From assembly GCA_016196415.1 (NCBI GenBank), contig JACPXS010000128.1, forward strand, positions 1 through 13,759: a stretch of DNA of 13,759 bases, read 5' to 3'. Of the stretch, positions 6,687 to 12,207 are shown piece after piece (position 1 is the first letter of the stretch; each line of letters begins with the position of its first letter). The position numbers and the translations under genes are program-made. Source of the stretch: Candidatus Omnitrophota bacterium. GTDB taxonomy: Bacteria; Omnitrophota; Koll11; Aquiviventales; Aquiviventaceae. Below the pieces are notes generated by a model. The model ran no database searches. It was not told the DNA's origin and saw only the letters and a program-made list of their open reading frames with translations.

Positions 6687-8042
6687 ATGTTCTCAAAAAT
6701 CCTGATCGCAAATCGCGGAGAAATCGCTGTTCGTGTCATTCGCACCTGCAAGGAGCTCGGCGTCCGGACGGTCGCCGTCTACTCGGAGGCGGATCGGAAC
6801 AGCCTCCATGTGCGCTTGGCGGATGAGGCGATCTGTGTCGGGGGCGCAAAAGCCGAACAGAGCTATCTCAACATCCCCGCCATCATCAGCGCCGCGGAGA
6901 TCACCGATGTCGATGGGATCCATCCCGGCTATGGCTTTCTGTCCCAGAACGCCCACTTCGCCGAGATCTGCGATTCCTGCAACATCACCTTCATCGGGCC
7001 GCCGGCGCAGGTCATTCGGCTCATGGGAGACAAGATTGCGGCCAAGGATCTCATGCGCAAGACCGGCATCCCCATCATCCCCGGCAGCATGTCCGCCATT
7101 CGCAATAAAGACGACGCGCTCAAAACCGCCAAGCGGATCCAATATCCCGTGATCGTGAAAGCCGCGGCCGGTGGTGGTGGACGGGGCATGCGGGTGTGCC
7201 ACAACGATGTGCGGCTCATCAGCGCGCTCATGACCTGCCAGGCGGAAGCCGAAGCGAGCTTCGGCAACGGGGATGTGTTTATCGAGAAGTACCTCCAGGA
7301 ACCCCGGCACATCGAGTTTCAGATCCTGGCGGACAAGTCCGGCCATATGCTCCATCTCGGGGAGCGCGACTGCACGATCCAGCGCCGTCATCAAAAATTG
7401 ATTGAGGAATCGCCCTCGCCCGCGGTCGACGCCAAACTTCGCCGGAAAATGGGGGAGCTCGCGGTCAGGGCGGCGAAGGCCGCTGGGTACGTGTCGGTCG
7501 GAACCGTGGAATTTCTCCTCGACAAGGACGGCGCCTTCTACTTCATTGAGATGAACACGCGGATTCAAGTGGAGCATCCGGTCACGGAAATGGTGACCGG
7601 CATCGATCTCATCAAAGAACAGATTCGGGTCGCGGCCGGGGAGTCGCTGACCCTTAAGCAGGACGATGTGTCGTTGGAGGGCTGGGCGATTGAGTGCCGC
7701 ATCAATGCGGAAGACCCCTTGAACGGCTTCTCCCCGTGTCCCGGTCATATCGCCCAATGCCACCTCCCCGGAGGACGGGGCGTGCGCGTCGACACGCACG
7801 TGTTCGCCGGCTACGACGTGCCCCCGTTTTATGACTCGTTACTGGCAAAACTGATCACGGTCGGCGCCACCCGGGAAGACGCCATTCGAGTCATGCAGCG
7901 CGCATTGGAAGAATGTGTGATCGAGCCGATCCGCACGACCATTCCACTCCATAAGCAGATCTTCAGTGACCCCACATTCTGGCGAGGTCAGCTCAGCACC
8001 GATTATATCGATCGACAGCTCCAACTCGGAGAGGGCGAATGA
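6687..8042 (+). CDS. accC: Biotin carboxylase subunit of acetyl-CoA carboxylase
   Basis: 451 residues, matching the usual 445-455. It uses ATP and bicarbonate to carboxylate biotin on AccB. Domains in order: N-terminal pre-ATP-grasp domain ([18 protein letters not shown], then [12 protein letters not shown]); ATP-grasp with the glycine-rich loop [10 protein letters not shown] (159-168), [16 protein letters not shown], and [14 protein letters not shown] containing Glu288, Asn290 and Arg292, numbered as in the E. coli enzyme; then the C-terminal lid domain ([21 protein letters not shown]). Nothing catalytic is missing. The upstream ribosome site is weak (GGTGG). It is the second gene of an accBC pair. 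The TGA overlaps an ATG as ATGA, opening a 30-codon ORF that reaches the pfk start. Confidence 0.97.
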   Translation: MFSKILIANRGEIAVRVIRTCKELGVRTVAVYSEADRNSLHVRLADEAICVGGAKAEQSYLNIPAIISAAEITDVDGIHPGYGFLSQNAHFAEICDSCNITFIGPPAQVIRLMGDKIAAKDLMRKTGIPIIPGSMSAIRNKDDALKTAKRIQYPVIVKAAAGGGGRGMRVCHNDVRLISALMTCQAEAEASFGNGDVFIEKYLQEPRHIEFQILADKSGHMLHLGERDCTIQRRHQKLIEESPSPAVDAKLRRKMGELAVRAAKAAGYVSVGTVEFLLDKDGAFYFIEMNTRIQVEHPVTEMVTGIDLIKEQIRVAAGESLTLKQDDVSLEGWAIECRINAEDPLNGFSPCPGHIAQCHLPGGRGVRVDTHVFAGYDVPPFYDSLLAKLITVGATREDAIRVMQRALEECVIEPIRTTIPLHKQIFSDPTFWRGQLSTDYIDRQLQLGEGE

Positions 8043-8131
8043 GTCAACGACAACGCTGGAGCAGACACGCGCGCCTGACGTCAGGGGCTCGATGGACGAT
8101 CAGCCCCCGCGATGAGGAGCGGTCGGCATGA
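8039..8131 (+). CDS. 30-residue relay ORF between accC and pfk (uncertain)
   Basis: The ORF begins in an ATGA overlap with the accC stop (8039-8042) and ends with a TGA overlapping the pfk start as ATGA (8128-8131). The peptide starts [16 protein letters not shown] and is polar, basic and without recognisable domain or membrane segment. It has no ribosome site of its own beyond coupling to accC. pfk has its own GAGGAG (8114-8119), so the ORF is not strictly needed for pfk translation. It may be a translational bridge, a leader peptide or chance; the exact junction at both ends is the only evidence. Confidence 0.3.
   Translation: MSQRQRWSRHARLTSGARWTISPRDEERSA
8074..8107 (+). promoter_or_regulatory. 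Palindrome and hairpin upstream of pfk
   Basis: CCTGACGTCAGG (8074-8085) is a perfect 12-bp palindrome. Overlapping its end, GGGGCT-C-GAT (8084-8093) pairs with ATCAGCCCC (8099-8107), nine base pairs with one bulged C and a 5-nt loop GGACG. The hairpin ends 6 nt before the pfk ribosome site GAGGAG. No T run follows, so it is not an intrinsic terminator. The two structures share bases 8084-8085 and exclude each other. It could be a protein site on DNA or an RNA element; nothing identifies the ligand. Confidence 0.4.
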
Positions 8132-9165
8132 CCGAGATTCGTCGATTGGGCCTCCTCACCGGCGGAGGGGATTGTCCCGGGTTAAATCCGGTCATCCGAG
8201 CCGTCACCAGACGCGCGATTCAAGCGGGGCTCGCCGTAGTGGGCATCCGCAACGGATGGAAGGGACTGATCGAAGGCGACACCGTCCCGCTTGACCTGCA
8301 GTCCGTCTCTGGGATTCTGCCAAAAGGCGGGACGATCCTGGGAACCTCCCGAACCAACCCGTACAAACAGCCGGCGGATCTTGAGCGATTGCAGGCCACC
8401 GTGAAACGGTTGGGATTGGATGCGCTCATCGCCGTGGGCGGGGAAGACACCCTGGGGGCCGCCACGAAGCTGATCAAAGACGGCCTGAAGGTCGTCGGGG
8501 TCCCGAAGACCATCGATAACGACCTCTCCATGACGGACTATACATTTGGGTTCGACCCGGCCGTCAACCTCGCGATGGAGGCGATCGATCGCCTCCACAC
8601 GACGGCTGAAAGCCACCACCGCATCATGGTCGCGGAGGTCATGGGCCGCCATGCCGGCTGGATCGCCACCTCGGCGGGAATCGCCGGCGGGGCGGACGTC
8701 ATCCTAATTCCTGAGGAACCGATCGACCTGGATGCGGTGTGTGCGATCATCAAGAAACGCCATGCCCGCGGGAAAGACTTCAGCATCGTGGTCGTTGCTG
8801 AGGGAGCCAAGTTTAAGGAAAACGCGACTGTGGTGCTGGAGGAGAAGCTGGATGAGTTCGGCCACGTCCGGCTCGGGGGCATCGGCCACGCCCTCGGCAA
8901 CCTGATCGAGCAGCGAACCGGCTATGAAACACGGGTGACGGTCTTGGGTCATCTCCAGCGCGGCGGTAGCCCAACGGCGTTTGATCGAATCCTGGGGACC
9001 CGCTTCGGCGTCAAGGCCGTCGAGCTGGTGCTCGCGGGACAATTCGGTCGCATGGTCAGCCTTCAAGGCAACAAGATCGTCTCAGTCCCGATCGAGCAAG
9101 GCACCGGAGCGCTCAAGACCGTCGATATGGAACTCTACACCATCGCCAAGATTTTCTTTGGGTGA
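8128..9165 (+). CDS. 6-phosphofructokinase, Group III, predicted PPi-dependent
   Basis: 345 residues. The enzyme phosphorylates fructose 6-phosphate to the 1,6-bisphosphate. Motifs: LLTGGGDCPGLNPVIRAV at the N terminus, GTILGTSRTNP, AVGGEDTLGAATKL (Asp107), VGVPKTIDNDLSMTDYTFGFD (Lys127, catalytic Asp130), TAESHHRIMVAEVMGRHAGW, and GHLQRGGSPTAFDRILGTRFG. Asp in GGEDT and Lys in PKTIDND are the residues that favour pyrophosphate; ATP enzymes have Gly at the first position (and Gly at the second in E. coli PfkA). The sequence resembles the Amycolatopsis methanolica PPi enzyme type. PPi use makes the step reversible. The start has GAGGAG 8 nt upstream. It follows accC, with a 30-codon ORF between, and precedes gmhA by 3 nt. 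Family is certain; phosphoryl donor is a prediction. Confidence 0.93.
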   Translation: MTEIRRLGLLTGGGDCPGLNPVIRAVTRRAIQAGLAVVGIRNGWKGLIEGDTVPLDLQSVSGILPKGGTILGTSRTNPYKQPADLERLQATVKRLGLDALIAVGGEDTLGAATKLIKDGLKVVGVPKTIDNDLSMTDYTFGFDPAVNLAMEAIDRLHTTAESHHRIMVAEVMGRHAGWIATSAGIAGGADVILIPEEPIDLDAVCAIIKKRHARGKDFSIVVVAEGAKFKENATVVLEEKLDEFGHVRLGGIGHALGNLIEQRTGYETRVTVLGHLQRGGSPTAFDRILGTRFGVKAVELVLAGQFGRMVSLQGNKIVSVPIEQGTGALKTVDMELYTIAKIFFG

Positions 9166-9168
9166 CCG

Positions 9169-9783
9169 ATGTCCATGCCCCACGCGGCGAATCGTTCTGA
9201 GCGCATCCGGTCATGTCTCCGGGAAACAGCCGCGCTCCACGCGGAGCTGCCTGAGGAGCAGATTACGCTGATCGCAGCGGCAGGGGAGGCGATGACCAAG
9301 GCGATCCAAGCCGGACGGAAAATCATCTGGTTTGGGAACGGCGGCTCGGCCACCCAGAGCCAACACATGGCTGCCGAGTTTGTCGGACGGTTCCAACGAG
9401 AACGCCAAGCACTCCCCTCCATATCCCTGACCGAAAACATGGCCAGCGTGACCGCGATCGGAAACGACTACGCCTTTGACCAGATTTTTGCTCGACAGCT
9501 CGAGGGGCTGGCCCAGGCCGGTGATGTGGCGGTTGGGCTCTCCACCTCAGGCAACTCCCCCAACGTGATCCGTGGCCTTCAGGCGGCGCGCACGCTCCAC
9601 CTCACCACGATCGGCTTGACGGGCGCGTCGGGCGGACAGATGGCGGCGATCTGCAATCTGTGTATCCGAGTGCCTTCCCCGGTCACGGCCAGGATACAAG
9701 AAGCCCATCTGACCATCGGCCACATCCTCTGCGGGCTAGTCGATGACGCGCTCTCACCTACGCAACCCAACCGCCCGACGTAA
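9169..9783 (+). CDS. gmhA: Sedoheptulose 7-phosphate isomerase
   Basis: 204 residues. GmhA isomerises sedoheptulose 7-phosphate to D-glycero-D-manno-heptose 7-phosphate, the first step of ADP-heptose synthesis for LPS inner core. A single SIS domain is present: [24 protein letters not shown] (Glu70 as general base), [51 protein letters not shown] and [11 protein letters not shown] (His180 as general acid). All expected residues are present. The start lies 3 nt after the pfk stop; ATG 9175 is an alternative. The last 41 nt overlap rfaE2. The rest of the pathway (kinase, GmhB phosphatase, HldD) is not in the window. Confidence 0.94.
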   Translation: MSMPHAANRSERIRSCLRETAALHAELPEEQITLIAAAGEAMTKAIQAGRKIIWFGNGGSATQSQHMAAEFVGRFQRERQALPSISLTENMASVTAIGNDYAFDQIFARQLEGLAQAGDVAVGLSTSGNSPNVIRGLQAARTLHLTTIGLTGASGGQMAAICNLCIRVPSPVTARIQEAHLTIGHILCGLVDDALSPTQPNRPT

Positions 9784-10249
9784 GATCAAGGACGCAGCGA
9801 TCCTCGCCCGGATCGTGCGCCAAGCCGCCTCTCGGGGATGCTCGGTCGTGTTTACCAACGGCTGCTTCGATTTGCTCCACGTGGGCCATATCAAGCTCCT
9901 CGAGGAGGCCAAACGCCATGGCGATCTCCTCATCGTCGGCGTGAATAGCGATCGATCCGTCAGATCACTCAAGGGTCCCGGACGACCGATTCTCGCGCAG
10001 CGAGACCGCGCGCTCCTCCTGGCCGCGCTTGAGAGCGTAGACTATGTCACGATCTTTGATGAGCCTACCCCGCTTCGCGTGATCGAGCGGCTCCGGCCCC
10101 ACGTGCTCGTGAAGGGGGCTGATTGGGGACCCCGCCGCATCGTCGGCCGATCGCTCCTCCAACGGCACGGAGGGCGAGTGGTCCGCCTCCCGCTGCTCAA
10201 AGGCTACTCGACGACTCGGCTGATCGAGCGTATCCGAACCGGCAGATGA
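9743..10249 (+). CDS. rfaE2: D-glycero-beta-D-manno-heptose 1-phosphate adenylyltransferase
   Basis: 168 residues, a stand-alone version of the C-terminal domain of HldE. It adenylylates heptose 1-phosphate to ADP-heptose. Nucleotidyltransferase motifs: [19 protein letters not shown] with HVGH at 46-49, [47 protein letters not shown] and the C-terminal [11 protein letters not shown]. The kinase half (HldE1) is absent, so this organism uses split enzymes and the kinase must be elsewhere. The ATG at 9743 overlaps gmhA by 41 nt; an in-frame GTG at 9815 would remove most of the first helix and is less likely. The TGA overlaps the next gene's ATG as ATGA, implying coupling from the heptose to the thiamine genes. 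Confidence 0.93.
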   Translation: MTRSHLRNPTARRKIKDAAILARIVRQAASRGCSVVFTNGCFDLLHVGHIKLLEEAKRHGDLLIVGVNSDRSVRSLKGPGRPILAQRDRALLLAALESVDYVTIFDEPTPLRVIERLRPHVLVKGADWGPRRIVGRSLLQRHGGRVVRLPLLKGYSTTRLIERIRTGR

Positions 10250-10671
10250 GGCACTCATCGGTCTTGCGGATGATCGATGCCAACGCCAACCGAGCCCTCG
10301 AGGGGATCAGGGTGTGTGAGGACATCCTGCGCTTTTATGTCGAGTCATCGCGCCCCGTGGCGAGGACTCGCGCGCTCCGCCATGCCATTGCCCGAGCCGT
10401 CACCCTCTTGCCCATCAACCGTGTTGCGCTGGTGCGAGCGCGAAACAGCCGGCGGGACGTGGGCAGACGGGCAAGGGCCTCAGCGGTCTCGTCCCTGGAA
10501 CAGTTACTCCTTATCAACTTCCAACGCGTGAAAGAATCCTTGAGAACGCTGGAAGAGTGCACGCGACTGCTCGCGCCGCATGCGACCGCCTCCTTCCAAC
10601 AGCTCCGGTTCCGGACCTATGGCGTGGAACGTCAAGCCTTGCTCAGCGTGGCGGCTCTACGTCATCGTTGA
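10246..10671 (+). CDS. thiD2: ThiD2-type protein (predicted HMP-phosphate kinase; ThiE N-terminal-domain homologue)
   Basis: 141 residues from the ATG overlapping the rfaE2 stop. The sequence has the pattern of the helical domain fused to the N terminus of cyanobacterial-type Thi[24 protein letters not shown] (8-30), ARNSRRDVG (about 66-74), [18 protein letters not shown] (about 87-104) and [12 protein letters not shown] near the end. This domain has been described as ThiD2, a monofunctional hydroxymethylpyrimidine phosphate kinase that can replace the second activity of ThiD; that role is taken from family knowledge and not visible in the sequence. The last 53 nt overlap thiE in a different frame. 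Where fused homologues run straight on into the ThiE barrel, this frame ends in VAALRHR and a stop. Met9 is an alternative start. Confidence 0.82.
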   Translation: MRHSSVLRMIDANANRALEGIRVCEDILRFYVESSRPVARTRALRHAIARAVTLLPINRVALVRARNSRRDVGRRARASAVSSLEQLLLINFQRVKESLRTLEECTRLLAPHATASFQQLRFRTYGVERQALLSVAALRHR

Positions 10672-11287
10672 CCGCGACGCGGTGGGCGCTCGCGATGCGG
10701 CCGATGTGGCCGCAGCCGCCATCCGCGGAGGAGCGGACGCCATCCAACTCCGCGACAAAACGGGTCCGGCCCGTCGACTCCTCGATGCGGCGGCCCGCCT
10801 GCTCCCGGCAACCCGCAAGGCCGGCATCCCGCTCATCCTCAATGACCGCGCGGACCTTGTGCTCGCCACCGGCGCTGACGGCGTGCATCTGGGACAAGAC
10901 GATCTGCCCATTCCCTGCGCGCGGGATCTGCTGGGATCCAGCCGACTCATCGGCAAATCAACCCACAGCCTTGAGCAGGCGCTTGCGGCACAAGCCGAAG
11001 GCGTCGATTACCTGGCTCTCGGCCCGATCTTTCCCACCCCGACAAAGCCGGACTACAGCAGCGTTGGAATCGCGCTCATCAACGACGTCACGCCCCAGAT
11101 GCATCGGCCCATGGTCTGTATCGGCGGCATCGACCAGGGCAATGCGGCCCTGGTGCTCGAGGCAGGCGCGACGTGCGTCGCGGTGGTTCGCGCGGTCTGC
11201 GGCGCGGACAATCCCGAAGCGGCCACCCGAGCACTGAAACAGCGCGTGACACAATTCTTTCGTGCAACGGGCGCGCAAACGCTATAA
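10619..11287 (+). CDS. thiE: Thiamine-phosphate synthase
   Basis: 222 residues. ThiE joins HMP diphosphate and thiazole phosphate to give thiamine phosphate. It is a TIM barrel with [10 protein letters not shown] as first strand, AIQLRDKTG (Arg45 region binding diphosphate), LILNDRADLVLATGADGVHLGQDDLP, LIGKSTHSLEQA, YLALGPIFPTPTKPDY and a late GGID phosphate-binding strand. All core motifs are intact. The ATG at 10619 is chosen because it starts just before the first strand; the frame is open back to 10544, and an earlier ATG at 10580 would add 13 residues that merely shadow thiD2. There is no visible ribosome site, so translation probably depends on coupling with, or shifting from, thiD2. 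The TAA overlaps a TATAAT box. Confidence 0.94.
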   Translation: MAWNVKPCSAWRLYVIVDRDAVGARDAADVAAAAIRGGADAIQLRDKTGPARRLLDAAARLLPATRKAGIPLILNDRADLVLATGADGVHLGQDDLPIPCARDLLGSSRLIGKSTHSLEQALAAQAEGVDYLALGPIFPTPTKPDYSSVGIALINDVTPQMHRPMVCIGGIDQGNAALVLEAGATCVAVVRAVCGADNPEAATRALKQRVTQFFRATGAQTL

Positions 11288-11288
11288 T
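11283..11288 (+). promoter_or_regulatory. Candidate -10 box (TATAAT) for tRNA-Gly
   Basis: A perfect TATAAT overlaps the thiE stop codon, followed by a GC-rich discriminator (GGTGCACGC) as often found at stable-RNA promoters. No good -35 lies at 16-18 nt; the nearest TTGACA-like hexamer (GTGACA, 11246-11251) is 31 nt away. Transcription would start near 11295, about 145 nt before the tRNA. Confidence 0.42.
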
Positions 11289-11439
11289 GGTGCACGCTTC
11301 GCCTTCTCGTGTGATTCAACGTTCGAGCGCAAGACGCCGTGTGCGGTTGCGCTCGTTCCGCTGAACGATGGACCAGCCCGCACTGAACGGTCATGAGATC
11401 GCTGGGGCAGGGGAAGGCGCGACGCCAGCAATGAGCGAC
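11288..11439 (+). other. thiE-tRNA intergenic region with a hairpin
   Basis: This is the longest gap in the window, 152 nt. It holds a 9-bp perfect inverted repeat, CGAGCGCAA (11324-11332) and TTGCGCTCG (11347-11355), around a 14-nt loop that can form a further CCG/CGG pairing. No T tract follows, so it is not a standard terminator. A 25-codon ORF (11287-11364) starts in a TAATG overlap with the thiE stop but carries no recognisable signal. Nothing else is evident. Confidence 0.5.
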
Positions 11440-11513
11440 GCGGGTATAGCACAGTGGCAGTGCGCTAGCTTCCCAAGCTAGTTACGCGGGTTCGATTCCC
11501 GCTACCCGCTCCA
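11440..11513 (+). tRNA. tRNA-Gly, anticodon CCC
   Basis: A complete cloverleaf can be drawn. The acceptor stem GCGGGTA (11440-11446) pairs with TACCCGC (11503-11509). The D stem is GCAC/GTGC (11449-11452, 11460-11463). The anticodon stem CTAGC/GCTAG encloses the loop TTCCCAA, with anticodon CCC at 11472-11474. The variable region is TTAC. The T stem GCGGG/CCCGC encloses TTCGATT. Discriminator T11510 is followed by an encoded CCA (11511-11513). It reads the glycine codon GGG. Confidence 0.97.
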
Positions 11514-11554
11514 GACATCGCCGAACAACCCTTGAGAAGAGGAATCCAAACGTA

Positions 11555-12166
11555 ATGGCACAAGCCGTCCGAGGCATCGCCTCTGCCTGCGTGGTGATCG
11601 GCTCCGTCCTTGGATGCGCCACGACATCTGCGCCATACCGCACCGCTCCACAAGCCCTTCCCACCCTCCAAGGCTCGTACCATCGCGTCCGTCTCGGGGA
11701 AACGCTGTGGCGCATTGCCCGCTCCTATGGGTTGGATCCGCAAACCCTGGCAGCGGCAAACCGCCTGCCAGATGCCGCCACGCTCGCAGTCGGACAGCAG
11801 CTCTTCATCCCATTACCGAAAGAATCAAACCAATTTCTCTGGCCGGTCAGAGGGACTCTCCGCACTTCCGGTGGAGCGTATGGCGTCGATATTATGGCGT
11901 CACCCGGGAATCTCGTGCGAGCCTCACGTAGCGGACGCGTCACCGTGGCCACCAAACAGCTATCCGGCTGGGGGAAAACGGTCGTGCTGGATCATTGGGA
12001 TGGGTACCTGAGCATCTACTCCGGGTTGGACCAGATTCTCGTGGTCCCGGGCGCGGAGTTACGACAAGGCGTCCCCCTGGGGAGCAGCGGCGCAAACGCG
12101 GTGCACTTTGAAATTCGCTACGGGCCGACACCAAAGAACACCCTGTCGCTGCTGCCAACGGGCTAA
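11555..12166 (+). CDS. LysM/LytM lipoprotein with degenerate peptidase site (NlpD-like)
   Basis: 203 residues. An N-terminal hydrophobic segment ends in VLGC with Cys21, a lipobox, so the protein is probably lipidated and membrane-anchored facing the periplasm. A LysM peptidoglycan-binding repeat follows at 42-86 (YHRVRLGETLWRIARSYGLD...VGQQLFIP). A LytM/M23 domain follows at about 93-190. Aligned by eye to active M23 enzymes, HxGxD reads AYGVD (Ala108 for the first zinc His; Asp112 kept), LYAHL reads IYSGL (Gly157 for the catalytic His), and HxH reads AVH (Ala182; His184 kept). It should therefore not cleave peptidoglycan and resembles NlpD/EnvC, which activate amidases during cell separation. 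GAGG at 11539-11542 supports the start. It begins 41 nt after the tRNA with no obvious promoter or terminator between. Confidence 0.9.
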   Translation: MAQAVRGIASACVVIGSVLGCATTSAPYRTAPQALPTLQGSYHRVRLGETLWRIARSYGLDPQTLAAANRLPDAATLAVGQQLFIPLPKESNQFLWPVRGTLRTSGGAYGVDIMASPGNLVRASRSGRVTVATKQLSGWGKTVVLDHWDGYLSIYSGLDQILVVPGAELRQGVPLGSSGANAVHFEIRYGPTPKNTLSLLPTG

Positions 12167-12207
12167 TCAACGCTCAGCGACCGTGCGGAACCACTGACGT
12201 CACCTTC

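Noticed and set aside
6693..7799. A 368-codon minus-strand frame opposite accC
   Set aside because: accC is intact with full catalytic motifs; the antisense frame shows no family signature and is a codon-bias shadow.
8084..8107. Hairpin after accC as a transcription terminator
   Set aside because: No T tract follows the stem; a pfk ribosome site follows instead.
10557..11237. A 226-codon plus-strand frame over thiE
   Set aside because: It is Ser/Arg/Pro-rich, has no domain pattern, and overlaps an intact thiE in another frame.
11287..11364. 25-codon basic ORF starting in a TAATG overlap with the thiE stop
   Set aside because: Unlike the two double-ATGA ORFs it does not connect to a following gene start, and it lies in the presumed tRNA leader; no evidence beyond the open frame.
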